Part shown: in pieces, positions 7,345 to 14,926 of the stretch
Layout of the letters: every line of letters begins with the position of its first letter
How positions within the stretch are numbered: position 1 is the stretch's first letter
NCBI GenBank assembly: GCA_030590275.1
Contig: JAUUYV010000001.1
Span: forward strand, 1 to 16,869
Direction: 5' to 3'
From: Porticoccaceae bacterium
GTDB lineage: Bacteria > Pseudomonadota > Gammaproteobacteria > Pseudomonadales > Porticoccaceae
Length of the DNA: 16,869 nt
Program-made: the position numbers and the translations under genes
The notes under the pieces: generated by a model
Databases searched by the model: none
Told to the model about the DNA's origin: nothing
The model's input: only the letters and a program-made list of their open reading frames with translations

Positions 7345-7614
7345 GGCCTGCTAAACCTGATTCAGCATAACTCCCCCAAAAATAGCTCCCGCAAAAACCA
7401 TTCGTTCTGAATCTGCTTCTAGTATCATCTATTCACAGCATATAGCCCTGCCTGACCTTCCCGCTCCGTTGAAAAGGCAGACCTCATTGGCCAACAGCCG
7501 CTACTTGGTAATGTCTGTATTACAACAAAGGTTCGCTCCATAATAAGCCTGTGGGGCTTGCCGACAACTTCAATTATCGATAATTAACTACCCCCATACC
7601 TGGAAAAGGAAAAT
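7345..7614. other. Spacer between cysH and the SDR gene
   Basis: No coding sequence is seen in these 270 bases. A small hairpin AAGCC/GGCTT (7545-7549, 7555-7559) without a T tract and a 14-bp palindrome (7572-7585) are the only structures noticed. No clear terminator for cysH was found. Confidence 0.4.
7572..7585. promoter_or_regulatory. Perfect 14-bp palindrome, candidate operator
   Basis: AATTATCGATAATT reads identically on both strands and lies 30 nt before the SDR start. Its position suits an operator overlapping or just downstream of a promoter. The binding protein is unknown. Confidence 0.45.
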
Positions 7615-8382
7615 ATGATGCCTGGTTTACTACAATCAAAAGTCGCCCTGATTACTGGAGCGGCATCGGGAATCGGAGCCGCGACGGCCGATATTTTTGC
7701 CCAAAAAGGTGCCACTGTAGTGGTGTCTGATATTAATGAAGAAGGCGGACGAGCCACAGTTAAGCGCATTCGAAGCGCCGGTGGCGAAGCCATGTTTAAA
7801 TCGTGCGATGTGGCGGACCCAGATCAGGTACAAAGCCTGATTCGAGCAGCCGTAGGCACTTATGGTCGGCTCGACATTGCTTTCAATAATGCTGGCGTAG
7901 AAGGCGAAGCGGCCACCACACCAAACTGTTCGATAGAAAACTTTGACCTCAACATCGACGTCAACTTAAAAGGCGTATTTCTCTGCATGAAATACCAGAT
8001 TAACCAGTTCCTCTCCCAGGGTAACGGAGGCGCTATCGTCAATACCGCTTCCGTAGCCGGCCTGGTCGCCGCCAAAGGTGTACCCGCTTACGTCGCAGCC
8101 AAACATGGCGTAGTGGGATTAACCAAAACCGCAGCCGTCGAATTTGCCAAAAAAAGAATCCGCGTTAATGCCATTTGCCCCGGAGGGATTCGTACTCAAA
8201 TGCTGGAACGAGCCATCAACGAAAAACCCTGGATGGAAAAACAATTATTGCGCCTGCAACCCATTGGTCGATTGGGTGAACCCGAAGAAGTGGGTCGTGT
8301 CGTGGCTTTCTTATGTTCCGATGAAGCGTCTTTCGTGACCGGACATGCCATGCCGGTAGATGGCGGCTGTGTTGCTATTTAA
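7615..8382 (+). CDS. Classical short-chain dehydrogenase/reductase
   Basis: The 255-residue protein has all the classical SDR elements. The cofactor loop TGAASGIG is at 14-21, Asp39 after beta-strand 2 favours NAD(H), NNAG is at 91-94, and the catalytic Ser146, Tyr159 and Lys163 are present. PGG lies after the active site, and the C-terminal GHAMPVDGG is typical. It would oxidise a secondary alcohol or reduce a ketone; the substrate loop does not reveal which. It resembles the 'glucose 1-dehydrogenase' group that is often involved in steroid or cyclic-alcohol metabolism. Two adjacent ATGs occur; AGGA at 7607-7610 is 7 nt before the second (7618), the likelier start. It appears to be monocistronic and converges on the tesA-like gene. 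Confidence 0.92.
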   Translation: MMPGLLQSKVALITGAASGIGAATADIFAQKGATVVVSDINEEGGRATVKRIRSAGGEAMFKSCDVADPDQVQSLIRAAVGTYGRLDIAFNNAGVEGEAATTPNCSIENFDLNIDVNLKGVFLCMKYQINQFLSQGNGGAIVNTASVAGLVAAKGVPAYVAAKHGVVGLTKTAAVEFAKKRIRVNAICPGGIRTQMLERAINEKPWMEKQLLRLQPIGRLGEPEEVGRVVAFLCSDEASFVTGHAMPVDGGCVAI

Positions 8383-8405
8383 AAACACATTCTAGAAACA
8401 TAAGG

Positions 8406-8419
8406 GGTTTTAGTAAACC
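8406..8419. repeat. Small hairpin in the SDR/tesA convergent junction
   Basis: GGTTT (8406-8410) pairs with AAACC (8415-8419) around TAGT. It lies in the 62-base gap between two converging stop codons, where a bidirectional terminator is expected, but the stem is short and the call is weak. Confidence 0.3.
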
Positions 8420-8444
8420 GTAACTCCAGTAACTAAAAAACAAC

Positions 8445-9119
8445 TTAAAACGTTGAAGGCAGCGGTTCACACAGGGCCTGCAAAGGCTGCTCTAAGGCAA
8501 GCCAGGCATTGTCGAGCAAAATAGATTGTGCCTCGGCTACTGGGTGCGCACCATCTTTCTGCATCATCGCTGGTCGCCCGCCTATGCCTTCGAGAAAAAA
8601 TTTAACGAAAGCTACCTGTTCGGATTCCGCCACATCGGCAATGGCCCGTTCAAATAAGGTCTGATAAGCAATTCCATAATTTGGCGGGATCAATATTCCC
8701 AGCAAAACCACTTGTGCATCGGCTTTACGCGACAGTTCAATCATCGATTTCAGGTTTTGTTGCATCACCGCAGGCGACTGGCCTCGCAAACCGTCGTTAC
8801 CACCCAGCTCGATAACGACCAAAGCGGGTTGATGCTCTGCTAGCAAAGCAGGTAGGCGAACCCGACCTCCATGGGTGGTTTCACCACTTACTGAGGCATT
8901 GACTACTGACATACCTCCACAATTACTATCGAGTCTAGTTTGCAGTAATGCTACCCAGCCTGCCCTTTTGTCAATACCATAGGCGGCGCTGATACTGTCA
9001 CCCAGTATTAACAAGGCACCACGATCTGGCTCAACCGAAACAGGCGAAATGCTGTCCACGGCTGCAGCCGGCAGCGCGATTAATATGACCAGGAGCGATT
9101 GCAATATCCTTAACACCAT
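8445..9119 (-). CDS. tesA: SGNH/GDSL hydrolase: TesA-like thioesterase/arylesterase/lysophospholipase
   Basis: The 224-residue exported serine hydrolase starts at 9119. Residues 1-20 (MVLRILQSLLVILIALPAAA) form a signal peptide. The four SGNH blocks are visible: ILGDSISAAYG (Ser42), the Gly block at NASVSGETTHGG (Gly79), ELGGNDG (Asn108) and DGAHP with Asp189 and His192. E. coli TesA hydrolyses acyl-CoA, lysophospholipids and aryl esters in the periplasm. The frame stays open for 75 more residues upstream, but those lack a signal peptide and overlap the divergent ABC gene, so the shorter form is chosen. The divergent ybbA-ybbP-like pair matches the E. coli arrangement. Confidence 0.9.
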   Translation of the reverse strand: MVLRILQSLLVILIALPAAAVDSISPVSVEPDRGALLILGDSISAAYGIDKRAGWVALLQTRLDSNCGGMSVVNASVSGETTHGGRVRLPALLAEHQPALVVIELGGNDGLRGQSPAVMQQNLKSMIELSRKADAQVVLLGILIPPNYGIAYQTLFERAIADVAESEQVAFVKFFLEGIGGRPAMMQKDGAHPVAEAQSILLDNAWLALEQPLQALCEPLPSTF

Positions 9120-9849
9120 GAGCAATATTCCAACATTTGATAAACAAGAAGTAAAAACACCATTACTACAGGCACTATCACTTGGCAAACAGGTGCCAGG
9201 CCCCGATGGCGGATTAAGCATACTCGACGATATCGATTTTACCTTAATGCCGCGACAAAGCGTGGCTATTACAGGCCCTTCGGGCAGCGGTAAATCAACA
9301 CTACTGGGCTTGTTGGCTGGTCTCGACGTACCCACTTCTGGCAAAGTACTACTCGATGGTGAGGCATTCAGCCAACTGGATGAAGACGGCCGAGCCGTTC
9401 GACGCGGACAACTCTGTGCCTTTGTGTTTCAACACTTCCATCTGGTGAACGACCTCAACGCCCTGGAGAACGTGATGCTACCTCTGGAGTTGAAAGGTAT
9501 TAACAAACCCCATCAGGAAGCAGAAACCTGGTTAGAACGTGTTGGCCTGAGTCACCGTCTAACACATTTCCCCTCAACCTTATCCGGAGGCGAGCAACAG
9601 CGGGTGGCGCTGGCCAGAGCCTTTGCCGTCAAACCTCAACTGTTATTTGCCGATGAGCCAACCGGAAGCCTCGACCACGCCAACGGCAAACGAGTGATTG
9701 AAATGTTATTCGAGCTTAATCAGGAAACCGGCACCGCACTGGTGTTGGTAACCCACGACGAGCAACTGGCAATGCGCTGCGAACGACACCTGCATCTGGA
9801 TCAGGGCCGCCTGGAAGAAGAGCAAACCCAGAAGGAGCCCCAGGGGTGA
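9118..9849 (+). CDS. ybbA: ABC transporter ATP-binding protein, YbbA-like (LolD/MacB type)
   Basis: The 243-residue ATPase has Walker A GPSGSGKST (53-61), Q-loop Gln105, signature LSGGEQQR (155-162), Walker B LLFADEPTG with Asp179 and Glu180, and H-loop His213. The sequence groups with the LolD/MacB/YbbA class, which drives mechanotransmission-type exporters rather than importers. The ATG at 9118 matches the expected N-terminus, although the nearest AGGAG (9091-9095) is 22 nt away, so translation initiation is unusual. Its start codon overlaps that of the divergent tesA-like gene. The permease gene overlaps its stop, so the two are translationally coupled and should form one complex at the inner membrane. 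Confidence 0.92.
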   Translation: MSNIPTFDKQEVKTPLLQALSLGKQVPGPDGGLSILDDIDFTLMPRQSVAITGPSGSGKSTLLGLLAGLDVPTSGKVLLDGEAFSQLDEDGRAVRRGQLCAFVFQHFHLVNDLNALENVMLPLELKGINKPHQEAETWLERVGLSHRLTHFPSTLSGGEQQRVALARAFAVKPQLLFADEPTGSLDHANGKRVIEMLFELNQETGTALVLVTHDEQLAMRCERHLHLDQGRLEEEQTQKEPQG

Positions 9850-12290
9850 TGACAATACTGTTGCGTCCCTGGCGCGACAAAGCCTTTCGTCTACTGGCCA
9901 TGGCACTGATCATCGCTGGTTTTGCGCTGGCCTCGGTGATGAGTTTACGAGCCGAGCTAGAACAACGCTTTGCCGTGCGAACTGCGGAAATGCTGGGCGG
10001 AGAACTGGTGCTGAGCGGCACGCGCAAACCAGAAAACCAGCAGTTGACAGCTTTGGAAAACCTGCGCACAACTTCACTTATCGATTTTTCCACCGTGCTG
10101 GTTCATAAGGATGAACTACTGCTGGTAAGCGCCCGAGCGGTGGATGCAACATACCCTCTACATGGACACATCCAGAGTGCCTCAGACCGCTTTGGAACTG
10201 CGATTCCCGTGCCCGAAGGCCCGCCTCCCGGTGAGCTCTGGGTTGCCGACCAGGTACTCGACCGTTTGGGAGTTGCTCCGGGCACTGAGCTTAGCCTCGG
10301 TCACAAAACGCTTCGCGTTACTGCCATTGTCAGACAACTTCCCGATCAAAGTGCCGGCTTTTATAGCATGAGCCCACGCATCCTGTTTAACCGAGCGGAC
10401 CTCGACGCAACCGGTATACTCGGCCCCGGCACCCGAGTTCGTTTTCGCCACTACATCACTGCAGACAGTAATACCGTGACCACCCTGCAAGACCAGCTGG
10501 AACCCACCTTACGAGCGGATCAACGTCTGGAAGACGTCAGTAACGCCGAAGTTCGCTCTATGGGGCCGCTGCGCCAATTAACCCTGTGGTCCAACCTGGC
10601 GGTATTGCTTATTACTTTGCTCTGTGGCGCTACGGTTTATCTTGCGACTACCGAGCGCGTCGCCAAACGCGCTCGGCTCGCCGGGTTACTACGCAGTTTT
10701 GGCGCACAACGCCGGCAGATTATCAGCCGTTTACTGGGCGCAGAATTTATCGCGATTATCCCCGCCGCTGTTACCGGCAGTCTATTGGGCTTTCTACTAA
10801 TCGCCGTCCTGGGCCATTACCTCAACTGGCAGCAATCCCCAGCCGGAGGCCTGGCACTTTGGTCCACCGTGGTAGCAGCTACCCTGCTACTTTGGCTCGC
10901 CTTTGCGCTGCCCCGGCTGAGTATGCTGGTTCGTATTCCTACCATGGATATTCTCAATAAAAGGGAGGGTCGGCAGGCGCTATCGACCAATCTGGAGTTG
11001 ACCGGGGCTTTAGCAGCACCCGTGCTACTCGCCGGTTTAATCACCGACTCGCTGAGCGATCTGGGCACACTTTTGTTATTGCTAATCGCCCTGTGTGTGG
11101 GACTGCCCGCACTATTCTTCCCGCTGTTAAAAGGCCTGGATCTAATCAGCGCCCGCTTGCCCCTGGCAATCCGCCTGGGATTACGCCGCCTAAGCCGCCG
11201 TCCCGCCACCACCCTGCCACTACTCGCCGCGCTGACCATTGCCATGGCGGTACTGGCACTGGCCGGACAAACCGGCAATCAATTACTCGATGACTGGCGT
11301 ACCCGCCTGCCAGAACAGGCACCCAACCATTTTGTGCTGAACCTGTTCACCGACGACATGGAAACCTTCGATACCTGGCTGCAGCAACATCAGGCCCTTA
11401 CTCAACCGGTTTACCCCATCGTCCGCGGCCGCCTGGCCGAAATCAATGGCGAGCCAGTGAGCAAAGCCGTCACAAAAGAGAAGGAAAATCGCCACGAAGC
11501 CCTCAACCGAGACCTGGCTCTAACCGAAGCTCCCAGCATGCTGGCCAGTAATAAAATTATCTCCGGAGTCTGGCACCCGAGTCCAGGAACCGTGTCGGTG
11601 GAGAGTGAAGTCGCCAAAGGACTGGGCCTTAAAGAAGGTGATCGACTCACCTTTACCACCAGCCGAGAGCCCCTCACCACCACCATAAGCAGCATTAGAC
11701 ATGTCGACTGGGATACCTTTGAACCGAACTTTTATTTCATCTTCACGCCGGGCAGTCTGGCGGAACAGGACAGTACCTGGTTGACCGGCTTCTGGCTACC
11801 AGAAGGCGATGGCGCTCGCCTGGCGGAGCTCATGCAGCAGCTGCCCCACATTACCCTACTCGACGTAAACTCTCTGTTAGACAAGGCCAACGAAATTATT
11901 CGCCAGGCCAGCGGGGCCACCGCATTACTGGCGCTGTTAATGATGCTGTCGGCCATTCTCGTACTGGCCGCCGCCTTACTCAGTGGCCAAATGCAGCGGG
12001 GACGAGATAACGCCCTACTTCGAACCCTGGGTGGAAACCGTGCTCTGCTTCACCGAGTGGTCTGGGCAGAGTTCCTGACCCTGTGCGGCTCAGCGGCAGC
12101 AGGCGCAACATTTATTACTCTCGTCACCATGCACCCCATCACCACTCGGCTCATGTCCAAAGCGTCAATGTTTTCCACCTGGCAATTGTTGCCGCTGTTA
12201 TTGGGCCTTGTGGTTACCATCATCGGCATAGTCGCTAGCAGTAGCGCACTGAACAAACCGGCGCTAAGTCTGCTGAGGGAGGAGAGCTGA
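9846..12290 (+). CDS. ybbP: FtsX-like ABC permease, YbbP-like
   Basis: The 814-residue inner-membrane protein is close in length to E. coli YbbP. By eye, hydrophobic segments are near 14-34, 248-268, 300-324, 337-356, 386-427, 457-474, 695-720, 738-765 and 780-805. Two large hydrophilic, presumably periplasmic, regions lie at about 35-245 and 478-690. This duplicated FtsX layout is characteristic of YbbP. Together with the YbbA-like ATPase and the TesA-like hydrolase it probably removes or processes hydrophobic molecules from the membrane. Start: GTG at 9846 or ATG at 9849. AAGGAG at 9832-9837 is 8 nt from the GTG. The TGA of the ATPase gene (9847-9849) overlaps both candidates. Confidence 0.9.
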   Translation: MMTILLRPWRDKAFRLLAMALIIAGFALASVMSLRAELEQRFAVRTAEMLGGELVLSGTRKPENQQLTALENLRTTSLIDFSTVLVHKDELLLVSARAVDATYPLHGHIQSASDRFGTAIPVPEGPPPGELWVADQVLDRLGVAPGTELSLGHKTLRVTAIVRQLPDQSAGFYSMSPRILFNRADLDATGILGPGTRVRFRHYITADSNTVTTLQDQLEPTLRADQRLEDVSNAEVRSMGPLRQLTLWSNLAVLLITLLCGATVYLATTERVAKRARLAGLLRSFGAQRRQIISRLLGAEFIAIIPAAVTGSLLGFLLIAVLGHYLNWQQSPAGGLALWSTVVAATLLLWLAFALPRLSMLVRIPTMDILNKREGRQALSTNLELTGALAAPVLLAGLITDSLSDLGTLLLLLIALCVGLPALFFPLLKGLDLISARLPLAIRLGLRRLSRRPATTLPLLAALTIAMAVLALAGQTGNQLLDDWRTRLPEQAPNHFVLNLFTDDMETFDTWLQQHQALTQPVYPIVRGRLAEINGEPVSKAVTKEKENRHEALNRDLALTEAPSMLASNKIISGVWHPSPGTVSVESEVAKGLGLKEGDRLTFTTSREPLTTTISSIRHVDWDTFEPNFYFIFTPGSLAEQDSTWLTGFWLPEGDGARLAELMQQLPHITLLDVNSLLDKANEIIRQASGATALLALLMMLSAILVLAAALLSGQMQRGRDNALLRTLGGNRALLHRVVWAEFLTLCGSAAAGATFITLVTMHPITTRLMSKASMFSTWQLLPLLLGLVVTIIGIVASSSALNKPALSLLREES

Positions 12291-12627
12291 GTAAGCAGGT
12301 ACCATTATTGCATCCAGCATTACTTAATGCCCGAATTTAAGCCAAGCTTCCGAGATCAGCCGCCACCATCGCATTATCGCTTTGCGAGGCTCTATCTGCT
12401 TGAAACTTAAAGGCTTTAAAAATGTGCGCAGGGGAAGGAAAATAAAAGCACCTGTGCTGCCGTCGCACTATCACCGACGGAGCTAATCAGGACAATTAGG
12501 GTAACGCTTTGAAATAGTTTAGAATACTAACGTTTTTTGTCCCTTATGAATTTCTGGATAGTGCGCCAAGTGTTAATGCGATGGTGTCGTCTGAATAAAC
12601 TGTTAACTTTGCAAAGGTTGTATTGTA
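12291..12627. other. Spacer between ybbP and the small HTH gene
   Basis: I see no gene in these 337 bases. A 6-bp hairpin CCGTCG/CGACGG (12460-12465, 12475-12480) has no T tract. TAGAAT at 12520-12525 could be a -10 element, but no good -35 is spaced correctly. A palindrome CTTTGCAAAG (12607-12616) lies just before the next start. Confidence 0.4.
12607..12616. promoter_or_regulatory. Palindrome CTTTGCAAAG before the HTH gene
   Basis: This perfect 10-bp palindrome sits 11 nt before the ATG and overlaps the only ribosome-binding-like sequence, AAAGG (12613-12617). A protein bound there, for example the encoded HTH protein itself, could block expression. That role is inference. Confidence 0.35.
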
Positions 12628-12894
12628 ATGCAAGATAAGATTAGCGTAGTAGTGGATTACCTAAACAAAGTTAAGACTCGCTGCACCTACAATGCGGCGG
12701 CGAAAGCGTTGGGCATTACACCGCAGGCGCTAAGGAAACAGTTGGGTGAGCGCAGGCCCGAAGCCTCCTGGTTTGTTAACGTGGGGACCGAAGAGCCCGC
12801 AGGATATGCCGACGAAGAAAAACATCCGGAGCTTCATCGCACAAAGCGCATCATTAAATCTGCGGAAGTTTTGACTCGGAACCTCGATTTATAA
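12628..12894 (+). CDS. Small helix-turn-helix-like DNA-binding protein
   Basis: An 88-residue basic protein. Residues 17-42 (TRCTYNAAAKALGITPQALRKQLGER) fit a helix-turn-helix, with AAAKALGI as the first helix and PQALRKQL as the recognition helix. It is followed by SWFVNVGTEEPAGYADEEKHPEL, a pattern I associate with small uncharacterised proteobacterial proteins in which W-V-V..TG.P.GY....HP recurs. No sensor domain is present. The isolated position and the palindrome immediately upstream suggest autoregulation. It may be a chromosomal small regulator or a remnant of a mobile element. Function unknown. Confidence 0.6.
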   Translation: MQDKISVVVDYLNKVKTRCTYNAAAKALGITPQALRKQLGERRPEASWFVNVGTEEPAGYADEEKHPELHRTKRIIKSAEVLTRNLDL

Positions 12895-12899
12895 AAAGT

Positions 12900-12965
12900 T
12901 AGCAAGACCGGGCATCGGACCGCAGGAACGCTGCTTCGCAGCTAAAAACCCGACGGCCAATGCTA
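12900..12965 (+). ncRNA. Candidate structured RNA element after the HTH gene
   Basis: Nested complementary segments are present: TAGCA (12900-12904) with TGCTA (12961-12965), CCG (12908-12910) with CGG (12954-12956), TCGG (12915-12918) with CCGA (12950-12953), and an inner hairpin GCTGC-TTC-GCAGC (12930-12942). The GC-rich block stands out from AT-rich flanks and starts 6 nt after the stop codon. It could be a 3' stabilising element or an intergenic repeat. There is no T tract for an intrinsic terminator. Confidence 0.3.
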
Positions 12966-13338
12966 GCGGCGTTCTATCCACAAGCGAATTATGAAAACAG
13001 AAATACCTTCAGTGATCGCAGCATTATTGTACGTAGAGATTAGCGTGCTTACTCTTAGAAAAAACCAGCACTTAAAAATGAAAAAATAATTTATTTTGCC
13101 GCAAGCACTACTGTAATACTCACACTTATAAGTAGTTTCAGCATTGATCTTTTCTGATCATAATTCGTAGCATCACTGATTTTAACTGCCATTCTGCATC
13201 TAGAATCTACTAGAGTTGAAGCTAGTGGTGGCTTAATAAAAATGGGGCATTCGGTGGGCTTTGGTTATTAATTCTAGTTTATGCTTATTTAGTTACAGGC
13301 AATTAATCTACACCCCCCCATAAAGTCGCTGTTATGCG

Positions 13339-13366
13339 AAATAATGTATTTTTTGATACATTATTT
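13339..13366. repeat. 11-bp AT-rich inverted repeat
   Basis: AAATAATGTAT (13339-13349) is mirrored exactly by ATACATTATTT (13356-13366) with a 6-nt loop. It lies 73 nt beyond the stop of the antiporter gene. As RNA it is a weak hairpin; as DNA it is a plausible protein-binding dyad. Confidence 0.5.
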
Positions 13367-13438
13367 ATTCGTTAAAATTATTAAAAATCAACAGGGCCAG
13401 ACTCCAGCTCTAACTGCTTGCGAAAACCTCACTAGCCT

Positions 13439-14626
13439 TTACTTTCTTGCCCACTGGTTAACCCAGGGTTTGGCACTAATACCGTGGAGAATGATACTCA
13501 TCATCACGGTAAACGAAGCGATGGTGATAATGATATCGCCATTGGGTAAATCGACGTTGATCACCATAATGGCAAACACAATAGTAGCCAGGCCACGGGG
13601 GCCAAACCAGCCCAGAAACAGCTTGCTCCGTATTGTCAGGCCCGTGCCCCATAGCGAAATAAAAATGGGCAACATACGTAGCAAGGTTAGGCTAAGCACG
13701 GCATAGCCAAAAACCGGCCAGGTAAGGTTGGGTAGAGCTTTTCCGGCCACAGCTGCACCGAACAGAACCCAGGTCACTAACTCAAAGGCATCTCCGGTGC
13801 CCTCCCCGGAGCGTAACAAGTCCTCGTGCTGCCCCCTTAATAGATAACCAAACAATAGCCCACCGCAAAATGCAGCAATAAAGCCACTACCACCAAAATA
13901 CTGGGCTGTAGCAAAACTGGTAATTGCCAGGGCAAAAACAGGTAGCTGTAACCAGCTTGCGCTTAACCAGCCTTGCTCGCGAGCGTAACGCAGCAACCAG
14001 ACACTAAAGGCCGCGAGTACCACACCAACGAGTAAACCGATACCCAGCTCTGCTGCCAGATGGCTTAGGACCAAATAATAACCCGAAACATGAGTGGCCT
14101 GTTCAGCGGCAAGAACGAGCAAAACAAGCAATATAGGCACACATATGCCGTCATTCAGACCGCTTTCAAAATTTAAACCCTGGCGTAAATTTGCTGGTAT
14201 CGCTTGTTCTTTGAGAACTGCCTGCCCCAACGCAGCATCGGTGGGGGCCAAAAGAACGGCGAGTATTGCCACCTCAATAATTGCCAATTCACTGAACAAC
14301 ATGCTCCCAGCTCCGAAGCTAAGTAAGAGCGTCAGGGGTAGTCCAATCAATAACATCCGCACCGGAATCATCGCCTCGCGGCGCAAGACTTTAAGGTCAG
14401 CACCAGCCGCATCGGTAAAAAGCACCAGCGCCAGGGTCAGTTCTGCCAATGTTTTCAGCGTATCCCTTTGCATCTCCAGGGAGAGCAGGTTTAGCACACG
14501 TGGACCGATAAGAAAGCCGAAAACAACAAACACGATAGGCCCACTGACCCACGACTTTTCGATGCGTCCTGCAACGCTACTAAACACCAGTATGCACCCT
14601 GCGATCAGGGCTAGATCTAGATACAA
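13439..14626 (-). CDS. CPA1-type Na+(K+)/H+ antiporter
   Basis: The 395-residue membrane protein has about 12-13 hydrophobic segments throughout and no cytosolic tail. Diagnostic motifs are FTDAAGAD (70-77), LLAPTDAALGQAVL (125-138), ESGLNDGICVP (154-164) with the Asn158-Asp159 pair typical of electroneutral CPA1 antiporters, and WFGPRGLATIVFA near residues 340-352. It would exchange Na+ or K+ for H+ across the inner membrane, suited to a saline habitat. Translation appears to begin at TTG (14626), because the next in-frame Met is residue 52 and would remove the first membrane segment; AAGAAG about 10 nt upstream is a weak ribosome site. Family assignment is firm; ion specificity is not. Confidence 0.9.
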   Translation of the reverse strand: MYLDLALIAGCILVFSSVAGRIEKSWVSGPIVFVVFGFLIGPRVLNLLSLEMQRDTLKTLAELTLALVLFTDAAGADLKVLRREAMIPVRMLLIGLPLTLLLSFGAGSMLFSELAIIEVAILAVLLAPTDAALGQAVLKEQAIPANLRQGLNFESGLNDGICVPILLVLLVLAAEQATHVSGYYLVLSHLAAELGIGLLVGVVLAAFSVWLLRYAREQGWLSASWLQLPVFALAITSFATAQYFGGSGFIAAFCGGLLFGYLLRGQHEDLLRSGEGTGDAFELVTWVLFGAAVAGKALPNLTWPVFGYAVLSLTLLRMLPIFISLWGTGLTIRSKLFLGWFGPRGLATIVFAIMVINVDLPNGDIIITIASFTVMMSIILHGISAKPWVNQWARK

Positions 14627-14637
14627 AGTATATACTT
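14626..14637. promoter_or_regulatory. Palindrome covering the antiporter start codon
   Basis: AAGTATATACTT is a perfect 12-bp palindrome whose edge includes the TTG start codon region. It also contains TATACT, a -10-like hexamer reading toward the antiporter. It could be an operator, or a sign that the real start lies elsewhere. Confidence 0.35.
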
Positions 14638-14926
14638 CTTGTTTAAACGATAGAGTAATTGTTAATCTTACACGGATGCTAGTAGAAGTGTGATGTATTC
14701 ATTAAACCAGCGGCATAATCTTGTAGCACTTTGGTGAACACGTTATTTCGTCAAGTAAAGAAGTCCGCATGAGACAGATCAAAAAGAGAAACTGTGAGCG
14801 CTACACTTTGACCTACAAGCTTCAAGCACTTCAATTTGGGTAAAGTAAAGGTAACGAGAATTAGTGGGCTATTTAACTTTTAGAAAAGCCTTATAAACAA
14901 AATATTTTTCAAACAGGATTCGAACT
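14627..14926. other. Divergent 300-base intergenic region
   Basis: This separates the antiporter and the secreted orphan, which are transcribed away from each other. Apart from the palindrome at its left edge, no gene or strong promoter pair was identified. TTGACC at 14808-14813 resembles a -35 toward the right, but the matching -10 (TCAATT at 14831) is poor. Confidence 0.35.

Larger units (their letters stand above)
12895..13438. other. 544-base AT-rich gene-poor region
   Basis: No convincing gene was found. A GC-rich structured segment follows the HTH gene (12900-12965). A 32-residue frame at 12991-13089 lacks a ribosome binding site. A 26-residue hydrophobic frame at 13226-13306, ending GLWLLILVYAYLVTGN, has no start codon and could be a decayed membrane-protein end. 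An 11-bp AT hairpin lies at 13339-13366. The pattern fits an old insertion/deletion site. Confidence 0.45.

Noticed and set aside
9049..9117. Upstream extension of the ybbA-like frame
   Set aside because: It overlaps the tesA signal-peptide region, has no ribosome site and is not expected for the family.
9120..9344. 75-residue N-terminal extension of the tesA-like frame
   Set aside because: It is the antisense shadow of the ybbA-like gene and would bury the signal peptide.
12460..12480. Terminator after ybbP
   Set aside because: The 6-bp stem has a 9-nt loop, no T tract and lies 170 nt past the stop.
12895..12966. Integron attC-like site
   Set aside because: The GTTAGC and GCTAGC ends do not fit the attC core pair in either orientation, and no integrase or cassette is nearby.
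12991..13089. 32-residue ATG frame in the gene-poor gap
   Set aside because: No Shine-Dalgarno, no recognisable pattern, AT-rich filler composition.
13226..13306. 26-residue hydrophobic frame ending GLWLLILVYAYLVTGN
   Set aside because: It has no start codon and is too short to assign; it may be a gene remnant or chance.
13344..13706. Plus-strand 120-residue frame
   Set aside because: Most of it is antisense to the antiporter gene and its start lies within the AT dyad; no family features.
14094..14693. Plus-strand 199-residue frame
   Set aside because: It is the antisense shadow of the antiporter gene, with low-complexity Ser/Thr/Arg composition.
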